Assembly (NCBI GenBank): GCA_947359465.1
Contig: OX375873.1
Span: forward strand, 93,641,978-93,705,977
Length of the DNA stretch: 64,000 nt
Direction: 5' to 3'
Source: Metellina segmentata
Taxonomy: Eukaryota; Arthropoda; Arachnida; Araneae; Tetragnathidae
Shown one piece after another: positions 11,346 through 22,606 of the stretch. Position 1 is the first letter of the stretch; each line of letters opens with the position of its first letter. The notes under the pieces are model-generated. The model was not told the DNA's origin. It ran no database searches and worked only from the letters and a program-made list of their open reading frames with translations. The translations under genes and the position numbers were made by a program.

Positions 11346-12705
11346 TACTAATTCATTGGATATTAAGAGGTTACACAGCATGGCTTGATTGTAAGATATG
11401 TATTTAAAAGTTCGTGTATTTAAAGTTGATTTGTTGTATTGAAGTCGTATTCAGGTACATGGTAGGGACTAGTCTGTAAGGATATGTTAACTAGTTGAGG
11501 GTTTTGAAAAGTTCGTATGAATTAAATGAATGGGAAGTTTGTGTCTGAAGTACCAGGGTGGAGTTTATTGGAAGTTTATAGGATGGAGGATCTCTCTAGG
11601 GATACGACACAAATAAAGAGTGTAGAAGCCTACAGAATACGTCAGCACTCCTGGCGCTATGGGTACTACAACCTGTTTTGGCAGTATGCAAAATTGAAGA
11701 TAACTTGTTTAACTAGCTAGTGCTTATGTCGATAGGAAACTATAGTTAATAAGAAATAAATCTTTCTGAAACCTGAATAATGCATAAATCGATTTGTCAA
11801 TTAGGTTGATTCTGGTGGATGGTTTACCGAAAGCAAATATAATTCGATAAATCCATGACATTTTAAAAAGCATTGCGATCATTTATGGACTATAACGGAT
11901 GGATTCCAATTTATTACTGAAAATAATTGGCAACAATGAACACATTATTTTATGGTAGATAAAATCTGCACTTTAGTTCATTTCTTTATTCAACGTCATA
12001 AAGCAGCTATATTTCCCATAGTATTAAATTTTGAAACTAAAGAAGCATTATTTCTTTACATGACATTAAACACTAAGGTTATGTGATGGATGGATTTTGG
12101 ATTTTATGGAGCAAGGTATGAAAAGAGACAAGGGGATCCATTAGGTTATGTGAATCGTAAATTTAAAAGTAACAAATAAGTTGATTTTGGAATCAATGGA
12201 GAATAATTTTTGATGTACACCCGTCAAAAAAAAAAAAAAACGACTGTGGTGTTGCGAATTCTAGGTTTTGTACATTAATTAAACTTCGGAGTTCTTCTTT
12301 TATAAAGGGTTTCATATTACATCTCCTTTTAAATATTTGTGGGGTAAATGTATTTATTTTTAGAAATTTGAAAGTTCCAAAAAGATGCTTGGCCTGCATA
12401 ACTCTTCATTGGAAAAATAGAAGAACGAACTTAAATTGTGTTACTGTGTTTGCTTAGTTATGACTTGGATGTACTGATTAAACCTTAAGAAAATTATTAG
12501 GCTATGATATAAGTGCTATTATATTGTGTTTTTAATATCCACTGCCTGCTTTACTTTCCTGTGGGATATGTTTTTAACCAGAGGCTTCCTCTGGTTTCAT
12601 TTTGGCTCCATCATTCCAAGTTGATTTCGTATGAAGGCATACTGTCTTCGGTCAGCCATTGTCCCTTTCACGAAACGAAGTTTTTTTCGAGTGGTTCCCC
12701 TAATT
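11346..12705. other. No supported gene
   Basis: AT-rich sequence with a poly(A) run at about 12227-12240. No open frame has a recognised motif and no repeat border is visible. Confidence 0.5.
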
Positions 12706-13575
12706 AATTTGTCTAAGGGGCCGTCTTCATATTAAATTAGGTGCTTGTTCCGATAATTTCAATACGAACCCCCATCTTCTATCACAAATTGGATTCTACA
12801 CACAATTTCAGGCAGAAATTAAAAAAGTTCATCAATTTTATTGGATTTTTCACAAATTTGTAAGTGTTTGAAAATTAGATCTCCTAATGTTAAATTGGTG
12901 TTTCACGTTTATTGTTATATTTGCTAAAAATATTAATTTTTATTGGAAATTGTTTTTTTATCCTGTGCTACCTAAAAGCCCAAACACAATCTATGGACAT
13001 TTTAATTATTAAAATAAATTTACTATTTTTTTTATCAATTATTAAATTAATATTCATAAAAATTATGAATAGAAACATGTGCAAATTCGGACACCACGTG
13101 ATTCAACTGTTACTGAAACATCGGAATTCCAAATTTCAGCTCATTACGTGCATAATTAGTACCGCAATGAGACTGTTTGCAAAATTTGATGGTTATTATC
13201 GTTATTGGGGATTGTTTACAAAGTGAAAACAAAAATTTCTGCCAACAGATCATGGGATTCAATCAGAATGGATTCTGCCCTTGTTACTATCTTAATGGAC
13301 TCCATACCAAGGTGCCTGCAACAGGTCATTGACTGCGACGGCCACTACACGTCTTTATTAATATTTATAATGTGATTGAACTCTGGAATGTATACGCTCC
13401 CTCAGTGGTTTTTATGGATTTTCTCGGTCAATTTTACGCTGTTTTACATTATTTTTTCAGCAGATCCGCCTGAAATTTTGTGTAGAATCCAAATTTGTTA
13501 TAAAAGATGGGTGTTTGTGTTGAAATTATGGAAGCAGCTCACAATGTAATATGAAGACGGCCCCTTAGACAAATT
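12706..13575. mobile_element. Long-TIR DNA element, superfamily unknown
   Basis: The two ends are inverted copies over about 105 bases. They start AATTTGTCTAAGGGGCCGTC and stay alignable through 'CCCATCTT', 'GGATTCTACACA' and 'ATTTCAGGC', with about 15-20% differences. The interior of about 650 bp is AT-rich and has no transposase motif; the 104-codon frame at 12912-13226 is hydrophobic AT-rich sequence without a family signature. TTAA lies close to both ends but not at equal distance, so the target duplication is not resolved. Confidence 0.75.
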
Positions 13576-13740
13576 TTAAATATTTATATTCGTAGAAAAC
13601 ATTAATCCCTATCGATTGCTACCTTCTGTAATGTAAGTGATTAACCTCGCATATTTTAATTGGAATCAATATTAATATTTATGAAATACTATGATAAATA
13701 AGTTCTATAGTATTATTCTAAGTTATAAGATAGATAATTA

Positions 13741-13945
13741 GTTTGACAGCGGTCAATAGGAAAGGAAAGATTCGTGGACAACACCATGTAATTTTTAACT
13801 ACGGTCAAATGAAGGGCTCATCAACCGAGCTGGCACCCCAATCTCCAAACTTCTACAGCACACCAACGTGAAGTTATTTGCGATCACGACCTATTTAACG
13901 TGCTGCAGCCCCCGCATACGTGATGCACTTTGTTTGGACCAAGTA
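13741..13945 (-). repeat. SINE copy, truncated
   Basis: Minus-strand copy of the SINE body: GACAACACCATGTAATTTTT, CTGGCACCCCAATCTCCAAA, CACCAACGTGAAG, ACCTATTTAACGTGC. The outermost tail and the pol III head are degraded. Confidence 0.7.
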
Positions 13946-14219
13946 TCGAGCACGTACCTCTCCGGTTGCTAATCACGGGTTAAGAGAAATTAATCATGGC
14001 TATGCTGTCATATGTTAGATTTTTTTTCCCTCGGAAAACTTTCATTATGGTATTAACTTCTATTTTATTTTTCATTTTTATGGTAAATTATGGTTATATG
14101 TCTCGTTTTTCGTACACTACTTCAGTACACTCCGCCAATATAAATTCTAAGGAATGCATTCGAATAAATATATCATAACACAACAATTATTAGTTTAATT
14201 GTCAGTTATAGTGAGGGAT

Positions 14220-15030
14220 TAATTTGGCAATTAATGTTGCATTGTCAATGCCAATTTTATATTTTAAAATTTAGATTTTCGTTCCAATACTTCTCTGTTG
14301 CTCTTTGAAGAAGTTAAGTTAGCGGCGTAAGTATGAAGAAAATGATTTTATTACCTAATGTCACCAAAATGACGATAAATTATTTTTTATAGGTAATCCC
14401 CAAATGTAACCTGCGAGAGTATTTGCGTACTGTGAGGTAAAATTTCTCTGTCGTTCTTTTTGTTTCACTGAAAATCCCACCTCTCTTGGGTTTCAGAGGA
14501 CGGTTGCTTGAATAAAAATTCATACATAAAAACACCTTTAAAATTCTTTTATGCAAAGATGGTTTTTATTTCCATTCTAACGCATTTCAAAGTATTATAT
14601 CAAATTTATAGTGCACGTCTCGACAACTTTATTTTGTGCTTTGCGAAATCAATATTTGTAAGAGCTACAGCGTCAAGTCCCATTTGCTTGTAACAGGTTG
14701 CAGTTAATGGTGGAGATATTTACTTGTCTATCCGACAGAGAAGAATATTTATTCGCACACATAAATCTCATTGGAATTCCAGACTTCCAAGATTCAATTT
14801 TTTGAATTATCTGTACATGATAAGACAGCTTCGAACGAATCCGTCTTTTGAAGATTTTCAAACTAGGCATTTGAACGAATTCAGACACGGGATTCGAGGA
14901 AAATTCCTCAAAGTGTTTTAGCACAAGTTGGAGTATCAGTCAAGTTAAACATGAATAAAGGTTCTAATTTGTAAGGAAGAATGTTGCACTGCCAATTCCA
15001 ATTTTATATATTTTTAAATTTAGTTACTTA
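14220..15030. other. Diverged dispersed duplication, no gene
   Basis: The stretch at about 14230-14350 and the stretch at about 14975-15100 are diverged direct copies ('AATTTTATATTTTAAAATTTAG', then 'TTCCAATACT'). Open frames of 61-83 codons on both strands at 14508-14924 show no known motif and overlap each other, so I do not call them genes. Confidence 0.4.
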
Positions 15031-15247
15031 TTCCAATACTCACCTGACACTCCTTGGAATATTTAGTTGAAATAGGAAGTATGAAGCAAATTATATTACG
15101 TATTATGTGCACAACATTCTACACTAATATAAACAACTTATTACAATACTTACCTGATACTCTTTTAATATTTAAGTGAAATAGAAAGTTTGAAGCAAAT
15201 TATTTTACGCATTATGTGCACACCATTCTACACTAATATAAACAAGG
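15031..15247. repeat. 110-bp tandem duplication
   Basis: Two direct copies (15031-15140 and 15141-15247) sharing ACCTGA, GAAGCAAATTAT and TTCTACACTAATATAAACAA at about 85% identity by eye. Confidence 0.8.
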
Positions 15248-15682
15248 CTCTGTGAATTCAAATGAGAAATTAATTATAGATTATTGTCATTTGTTTGGAC
15301 ATGTCTTTTTTACTCATGGTCAAATGATGAGGTCACACTTGAGCTCATAAAATATGGGATTCAACATGCAAAAGAAAGATTGGTATTACTTTTGGTATTT
15401 TTAATTAATGTCATACTGGAGCAACACAATGGACTTGCAAAACCAAGAAGTTAACCATCTACCTTATAAATAGTCATACATATTAAAATCACAGAGTAAT
15501 AAAATAATGCATCATACTAAACACGCATTTTGTTTTGATAAAACTTCGCAGTTTGCGATAGTTAACCTCGCATGTGTTAAGTGTAAGGCAAACCACGCAC
15601 TGATTAAGCACGCACTGACCAAACAAACGACAAGCACATGTGTACTCCGTATCAGAACGGAAAATATTTCGATACGCATGTA

Positions 15683-16250
15683 CACTGCGCAACCATAATA
15701 GACCAGGCAGCAAGATGTGATGGTATAAGAGAAATAATACATGCTTTAATAGCCGGGTGGTCCCACTCGTACAGCAATTACTATAGCAACCCTTCTGGGC
15801 ACACATTCAAGAAGGTTTTGATACACAGCTATGGGTATTTGTGTCCATTCCTGCTGCAAGACTGTCGCCACCTCAGCTGTGGATTTCGAACGTGGTTCCC
15901 TGGTCCGTAAACGTCGCTCTAACTCGTCCTGCAAATGTTCTATTGGGTTTAGGTCGGGACTCTGAGCAGGCCAGGGAAGACGTTTTACGTACATATATTG
16001 ATACAACTGCTTGACAGAGGCTGCAACATAACATGGAGCGATGTAATCCTGGAAGTAACATTCGTCCATTCCATAAAATTGCCAGAGTAGAAAGAATCTG
16101 ATTGTCCAAAATGTTCATGTAGGCGTCGGCGTTCAATTTACCAGGAACAACATGTAAAGGTCCCAGGCCATACCACGAAAAACACCCCCAAACAAGTAGT
16201 CGGATTTTATGCTAATCCACTGGCGTTCGATCCATTATTGTAGGATAGTG
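15683..16250 (-). pseudogene. Tc1-like transposon remnant with transposase C-terminal half
   Basis: Minus-strand coding debris of a DD34E Tc1-type transposase. The recognisable parts are ADAYMNILDNQ, then MDECYFQDY, then the PAQSPDLNPIEHLQDELERR block and a tail ending PRRVAIVIA. The second catalytic aspartate, expected before N/I-A-P-C in this family, is tyrosine here, and the 3' half and the ILDNQ segment are in different frames, so the protein is dead. The spacing from that position to the glutamate of NPIE is 34 residues. The DNA ends are TA-flanked and resemble TACACTACCC...GACCGGA inverted repeats. The HTH DNA-binding half is missing; the copy is an internal deletion product. Copies of the same family are at 20214-20774 and about 42640-43352. 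Confidence 0.85.
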
Positions 16251-16450
16251 TATATTTCAGCTAATTTGTTTGTTTCAGGTAAGATTTTGAATCAATGTGG
16301 GACTGACTGTCGTTAGAAACATTCATATAAATCGCATTCCAGCTGCATTACTTCCTAAGTTTAAAAAAATATATTTATTTTTTTGTAAAAACATGGCAAG
16401 GCACATGATGCTGCATGCTGCAAACCTGCCGCAACTGCTATCTGCTAATG

Positions 16451-17690
16451 CAGGGGTGGCCAACCTTTTACATACCATGCGCCAATTTTTTTCACATACG
16501 AGTTCAGATGCGCCATACAATTCAAGCACATTTCCTACCTTACGTTCATGGTTCTGTCATATCCTTAGTAACTTTTTTTTAATAAAAGTATGTTTATCGA
16601 CATAATTAACATTTTTAAATGATTTAGCTATATTGTATGTAAAACAATGTCTATTACAGAAAATTCTTCCAATTTGAATCAGTCATTCGCGACCTCGTTT
16701 TCCTTTTAGTAAATTTCTAGGATGAAAATGCTTGATCCCATCTGTATGTCGTTCCAACACGACATATATAACTTTTTGCACATTTTCTTAGTTCCGGAAA
16801 GTGTTTACAGTGTAATGAACGCCAGAAATTAATCATGTCAGAAGCATTTTGATCTGAATAATAAAGCTCATGAATTTCAATTTCAATAATGAATTTGTTT
16901 TGAAATCAATAAGTACCATTTGTATGTTATGTCTAGACATAACCATTTGTAAGATGTCTAGACATCTTCATTCAATTAGTGAAAATGCTTTATTAATGCG
17001 ATCATGTAGTTTTCTTCTGTAGACAAATCAAGGAAACGACTTTCAAATGACACTTGTAATAACTAATTTTAATATATTTGGTCAAATTGCTCCGCAGCAC
17101 ATCCAGGATACATCTCGCATTAGTCTGCCTTGGTATAGCAATTACGTCTGATTTCTTTTCAATACTTTTATAACCAAGATGGCGTGCAAATATTTGGAAA
17201 CAAGGCTTCTCAGTCAGAATAGGTTTTTTTTTCGCCAGTGCTAAAGCAATTTCATAGGACGCGTCTGTCATCCCCTCGTCTTCACAACTGATGGACTTGC
17301 TGTAAATAACTCCTTTTCTTACTGTTCGTTAAATTCACTTTTTCTCTCAAACTTTTTGCGCTTCTTTTGCTCATTTTCTTTTGCACAGTGATAGATAACA
17401 TGAATGTAAAAAAAAAAAAACATTAAAACAAATCTTGAAAAAGAACAAACAGATCACAAGTACGTCGTATCACATAGACTATAAATTGCAAACTCAAAAA
17501 ATTGCGACAAAATGAGAAGTAAGAAAGGTCTATGAATTGAACTGAGAGTACTATGTTGTTGAAAATATGAAGATATTTTCAGTTATGGCGCCTACTTCAA
17601 AAGAATAAGGAGGCACAATAATGCAATGCGCCACTTGTAATCATCCAATGCGCCAAGTTTGGCGCATGCGCCACAGGTTGGCCACCCCTG
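16451..17690. mobile_element. hAT element with decayed transposase
   Basis: Starts CAGGGGTGGCCAACCT and ends with the exact complement of CAGGGGTGGCCAACCT. It is flanked by identical TGCTAATG at 16443-16450 and 17691-17698, an 8-bp duplication. The word TGCGCCA is repeated near both ends and is probably subterminal. Inside on the minus strand (about 17000-17370) is a relic of a hAT transposase N-terminal region: a lysine-rich stretch with KSEFNEQ, then SYEIALALAKKKP, close to the segment that precedes the catalytic domain in hAT/GTF2IRD2-like proteins. The rest of the transposase is gone. Two adjacent 18-bp perfect palindromes lie at 16926 and 16951. Confidence 0.85.
17002..17370 (-). pseudogene. 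hAT transposase N-terminal fragment
   Basis: The open frame 17002-17271 begins near SYEIALALAKKKPILTEK, a conserved block of hAT transposases of the GTF2IRD2/SCAND3-like group, and a frame just upstream has KKFERKSEFNEQ, which resembles the segment next to the BED finger. A break separates the two. No DDE residues, no BED cysteines and no dimerisation domain are visible. The assignment rests on short motifs recalled from the family. Confidence 0.55.
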
Positions 17691-17698
17691 TGCTAATG

Positions 17699-18235
17699 TC
17701 TAGTAGATAGCTACTAGTCTAGTAACTAGACCCTCAATCGACCTCTAGTGGGCCATCGATTGCCCTCTAGAGTCTCAATAGCATTTTACTGGTCTGAAGT
17801 TGCAAAGGTTTCCAACATGCAGAAGTAGACATTTAGAGTTCTTCCACAAAAAAAATTGTAAATTCATTTTTCAGTTATGGTGTTTTTGCAGTCGGAGTGT
17901 GATATGTCAAAAGGGTAACTTCCCTCTCTTTAGAAATATTTTAAAGTTCTTAATTCCATCTAGTGTTTAAGATAAGTTGATTTATCATATGGTTGTACAG
18001 ATAAGTGTACACACACACCACACACAGTAAATTAAAAATACAAATCACACTAATGCATATAAACTCACAAAAATCAGTACAATAGTATGTTTCCCCAAAT
18101 TAAATTCTTTGAACGCTACTTATTCTCAAATATTGCACTAAGTAAAAAATTGTCATTAATTTCCATCTTCATTTTGTTATTAGATGATTTTTTTATTTAA
18201 TTATTTAAAATGATAGAAATATTTTTAACCTTTAG
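17699..18235. other. No supported gene
   Basis: AT-rich intergenic sequence with a short CA-rich tract at about 18008-18025. Confidence 0.5.
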
Positions 18236-18425
18236 ACAACGGCCGGTACAGCAGTTGTACCATGACCGCGCCAAGAAGGAATTTCGTATACGGCCGTTAT
18301 AGCAGTTGTACCTTGAAAGTTATAAGAATCGCGCCAAGAAAAATTTATACTACAGTCGTTATAGCAGCTGTATCTTGATAGTTTTAAGAATCGCGCTTGT
18401 TATATCTATAGTCGTAGTCAAAAGG
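18236..18425. repeat. Degenerate tandem repeat of about 60 bp
   Basis: Three diverged units sharing CGGCCGTTATAGCAGTTGTA, then ACCTTGA and AAGAATCGCGCCAAGAA. Each unit contains an imperfect palindrome around GTACAGCAGTTGTAC. GC content is above the surroundings. Confidence 0.75.
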
Positions 18426-18893
18426 TTAATAAAGAATATGAATCATTTCCCTAGACAAGAGATACATTACAAGTATCCTTGTTTTAAAGTCTAATTAGTC
18501 TTATCGATTGATTATAAAGTCGTATTATAAAGTCTTTTAAGTCTAGTTAGCATGTTAAAATCAATACTGATTCCCTGTTGTTTGATAAAATCTCTATAGC
18601 TAACTCTGACGTATTGAAAATTAGTATTAAATTTTATAAATGACAAAATTCAGTCAAACAAGCGTTTTACAGCTGGTGTGTCTTGACACTTTGTTGTGCC
18701 GCAAAAATGAAATGCACAGGTGTGCCTTAAGGATGGGTGGTAGCTACTTTTATAAAATCATTACTTCATTTCCAAAGGTTGAATTTTAAACTGTAGACAT
18801 GTGTGTTTGCAAATAATTTTAAAAAATACCCATATTTTAAAACTATTAGAAATAATTATGAGTATTATTTTTTTATTTAAAATTACCATAAAT

Positions 18894-19441
18894 CAGGCCT
18901 TGAAATAGATTTTTTAATGCAGGTGCACCTTGTGCACGTAAGTTTTTAAATTAGGTGTACAGGTTATATTTTAGGTGCATATTAAAAAAAACCGTAATAT
19001 AAGGGCATTAATGTAGTGTAAACTACTTTATTATTTGGGTATGTTTATATAGGTTAGTAATAGATTGTAAATAAAAGTATTTAAACATCTAAATTCTCCG
19101 GCGCTCGGCTGTCACGACAGTCGCTTCAACAGAGTCATCTAGCAAATAACTCGATCATTGGAAAGTTCTGGTGGCAGAAGTAAACCTCCCTTCTGTATAA
19201 CCCCGTAACGGCCCAGCTATTTTGTTTTCGCATAGTGTGTATTTATGAATTTTAATTACGTTCCCTTAGAGCTAGAGAGGTCAATATTGATATTTTGTTC
19301 AAACATCAAAATAACATAACACGTTTCACCCCCTTTTTTTAACGTTAGGTGCACTGCGTGCATCTAGCGGGAAAAATAAAGGTGCACGATTTTATTTTCA
19401 TGTGCACAGTACACCTGTGCGCCCGGATATTTCGAGCCCTG
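18894..19441. mobile_element. Non-autonomous hAT element, copy 2, uninterrupted
   Basis: Starts CAGGCCTTGAAATAG and ends with the complement of CAGGGCTCGAAAT. It is flanked by perfect 8-bp CCATAAAT duplications (18886-18893 and 19442-19449). It is the inverse of the element at 2849-3820 but without the nested 415-bp insertion. GTGCAC-containing subterminal words are dense at both ends. It has no coding capacity. Confidence 0.92.
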
Positions 19442-19449
19442 CCATAAAT

Positions 19450-20213
19450 AAATGGCGAGTCCAGTTCTAAGAAGGCGGATTAACAGAAATAGGATCGCGA
19501 GATCGAAACACGACCCAAGACCGCCTTATAAGTACGGGCTGGGGCATGTTAAATCTGTAGTGGCCTCAAATGACCTCACATTGATTTGGCGTGAACGTTT
19601 GAAGATTTGGATGTCAGATCATACGTGAATCTCCTCATCTAACTGCAGTTCAAAATTTTCTGTCCAGTATTTAAACTGAATTTTCACCAATAATCCATTG
19701 CGTTGCTTCAGTGAGACATTGATTAACTACCTATCTACCATGCAAAATCCATTCAATTTAAATAATCCAGTGTGCCAATAAATAGTTCCGTGTTGCCAAT
19801 AGTCCAGTGTGACATTAGTTCAACCACCCCATACTTGAATTGTTTCATTAATCACTTTGGAGGAAAACAGATGGGTAATTGGTACTATTTTGTGTTCAGC
19901 CCAGTCAGAATTATACCTAATTTTCTGTCAGATCAGCAAAAAAATATAACAAATTGGGTTGATGCAAAAGTTTGTCCCATGTTTGGCACAAGGTGACATT
20001 GCTTTGCATAAAATAAGTGTTACTTACTTCACACTCGTTAAATTTTGATGTTGCTTGAAAGAAGGAATTCCAGCGAGTTGTTCGGAAGAAAATTGTTTTA
20101 CTGGGCTGTTAAGCATTTTTCTAAGCATTAAAAATGGCAGAAAATAGGAAGCAATTTCGACATATTATTTTTTCTATTTGTGAAAAGACAAGAAGACAGA
20201 AAAAAGGAAGATA
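19450..20213. other. No supported gene
   Basis: No recognisable coding or repeat signal. A 74-codon open frame at 19772-19996 has no motif. Confidence 0.5.
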
Positions 20214-20774
20214 CACTATATACAATAATTGACCGGATAGCAAATGTGATGGTATTAGGGAAATTATATATGCTTTAATAGGGGTATGGTCCCACTCGTG
20301 CAGCAATTACTATAGCAACCCTTCTGGGCATACATTCAAGAAGGTTTTGATACACAGCTATGGGTATTTGTGTCCATTCCTGCTGCAAGAATGTCGCCAA
20401 CTCAGCTGTGGATTTCGGACGTGGTACCCTGGTTCGTAAGCGTAGCTATAACTTGTCCCACAAATGTTCTATTGGGTTTAGGTGGGGACTCTGAGCAGGC
20501 CGTTTTACATACAAATCTTGATACCACTGCTTGACAGAGGCTGCAACATAACATGGAGCGATGTCATCCTGGAAGTAACATTCGTCCATTCCATAAAAAT
20601 GCCAGAGAGTAGAAAGAACCTGATTGTCCAAAATGTTCATGTAGGCGTCGGCGTTCTTTTTACCAGGAACAACATACAAAGATCCCAGGCCATACCACGA
20701 AACCCACCCCTCAAACAAGTAATCGGATTTTGTTCAAATCCTCTGGCGTCCGGTCCATTAATGAAGGGTAGTGT
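20214..20774 (-). pseudogene. Tc1-like transposon remnant, second copy
   Basis: Same family as 15683-16250. On the minus strand the readable frame keeps VSWYGLGSLYVVPGKKNADA, ILDNQVLSTLWHFYGMDECY, a QDDIAPCYVAAS block with the second catalytic aspartate intact, and LNPIEHLWDKL with the glutamate. Downstream of WDKL a stop appears and the family tail (LQQEWTQIPIAVYQN, then PRRVAIVIAARVGP) continues to about 20280. The ends have inverted repeats with TA at the left; the right TA reads TC. The DNA-binding half is missing. Confidence 0.85.
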
Positions 20775-20870
20775 CTGTGTTAGTGGTGTATGTGCGTAAG
20801 GTAGTGTAGTGGTGTATGGTATTGGTGTATGGTAGGATATAGTGGTGTATGGTAGTGTATGTGTTGCGTA
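20771..20870. repeat. GGTGTATGGTA-type tandem repeat
   Basis: Irregular repeats of GTGGTGTATGGTA directly next to the Tc1 remnant's right end. Confidence 0.8.
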
Positions 20871-22118
20871 TGATGAGGGTGCCGTTGACGATTCCACGTG
20901 CTGTATGTGGTTCAGAAAGTTTCGACCTGGATCAGTTCTTTAGCCAGAAACCTCACAACTTCAACCAGCGCAGAATTATGCAGCAACCGTAGAGATAGAA
21001 ACAGGCCATCGAACAGAATTGCACATACACTATATTGGTTCAATGTAAATTTTAGAAAATAAAATAATTTTTTTCCTCAATTTTTGTCACATAAACTGGA
21101 TGGATGTTCACGTCAACCCAGAATTTTGAGATTAGTTGCAGACTTTTAAGAAATATTTTCATGAGACGAAAAAGATTGAGAATCACGGAGTTAGAGCAAT
21201 GCGTCAACACATAAAGCATAATTATTATTTATTTTTCAAATAATAATCGAGTAAGAGCGAATAAGCACAATCACTGTATGCAAATAGTCACAATGGAAAT
21301 TACCACGACAACAAAGAAGCCGCCGGGAACTCAAATTTTTCTAACCCTAGAGTAAATACATCGCTTCATCTCAACAATATACCTCCCAGCGAAATTTTCG
21401 ACTTCTTTATGCTATTATGCACAGAACGAAATGCATTAGTAAAGATCCTGGAAACGAAACGCCGAAGTGAAGATTCGGATGAGTTGTTTTATTTTTTAGC
21501 ACTTCTAAAGGGTGAGTATCGAACCAATTTTGATGCTAAATTGCGTCTTTTAGAAGCGGAATGCTTGAGGGAGGTGGGAAAAAATAAGTAATGATGCAGC
21601 TGCATTTCGGAGTGGTGTTCTCTTTTAACGTACTTGCTTTCTACCCGAGGGCTTATAGAAATAGCCTGTATTTAAAACGAAAATACAAAATTGAAACTTT
21701 GCTTTTTTTCCGAGGGGACTGTATAGTATTCTTGAATTCTTTATTTGTAAAGTCTTGCCTCGCGTTCACTTAACGAAGTTAATTCATTGAAAATATAATA
21801 CTTTTTTAAATTTAAATATCTAGCTCTGAGTTTAGTTTAACTAATCTTTATTCTGAAGATATGAAAGCATTTGATCGTGTTTACATTTTTAGACTTTTGA
21901 TAAAATATCCGAGTTCTGTAACTGAATTCTTAATTCAATAAACTTTGGAAGTACCTTTTTAGATGATTGTCTCAGAATTTATTGTTTATTGAAATCAAAA
22001 AAACTTCCGAATGAAAAATATTTCTGAAAGTAAACATTAACTCCTATTATGAGTTTTATTTTCATAGCGATGAAATGAAAACACTTCATTGAATTTTGTA
22101 AACAAATCTAATTGACTG
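20871..22118. other. No supported gene
   Basis: A 60-codon plus-strand frame at 21409-21591 (ERNALVKILETKRRSEDSDE...) is unlike its AT-rich surroundings in composition, but it has no known motif. It could be a small exon or relic. Confidence 0.4.
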
Positions 22119-22606
22119 TTAAATGGAAGAGCTGAGTGAATGAACATGTTAAGTGACTTTTTTTTTAAATGGAGATTTCCGGGTTATAGAACATGTTAAG
22201 GACTGCATTAAATATTGAACGTTCATTGGTTCTACCAATTGTTATTATAAGACGGTTTTCAGTAGAAGAACATGTTATGTACACGGATTTCTGTAATTTC
22301 ATTCGTGGAAGAACATGTTAAGGGCATTTACTATCTTTTTCCACAAGAAATGCGTTGACTTTGAGTTACATAACATCTTCTTCCACTACATTGGTTGTCC
22401 GACATGCTGGAGTTTGCTCGGCCATAACGTTCCTTCAGCAATTTAGCTCAAAGTGTTAGGCTTAAAAAGGGTGAGAACGTCTGTAGCAAGAGTGTGTAGC
22501 GACTCGCCAAAAGGGTGCTCCGACAAGCGAAGGACGAATTGGGGCTCAGGAATTAGCTGCTCTAGGGTAATATTGTAACTTTGTTGGTACACTTCTTCTT
22601 TTGGGA

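Noticed and set aside
20637..20897. 86-codon minus-strand frame rich in proline, threonine and tyrosine
   Set aside because: It is the translation of the GGTGTATGGTA repeats joined to the Tc1 remnant.
22142..22320. Regularly recurring GAACATGTTAAG, considered as a CRISPR-like array
   Set aside because: Spacing is irregular, the motif is mirrored at the other end of the same element, and the genome is eukaryotic; subterminal transposon motifs explain it.
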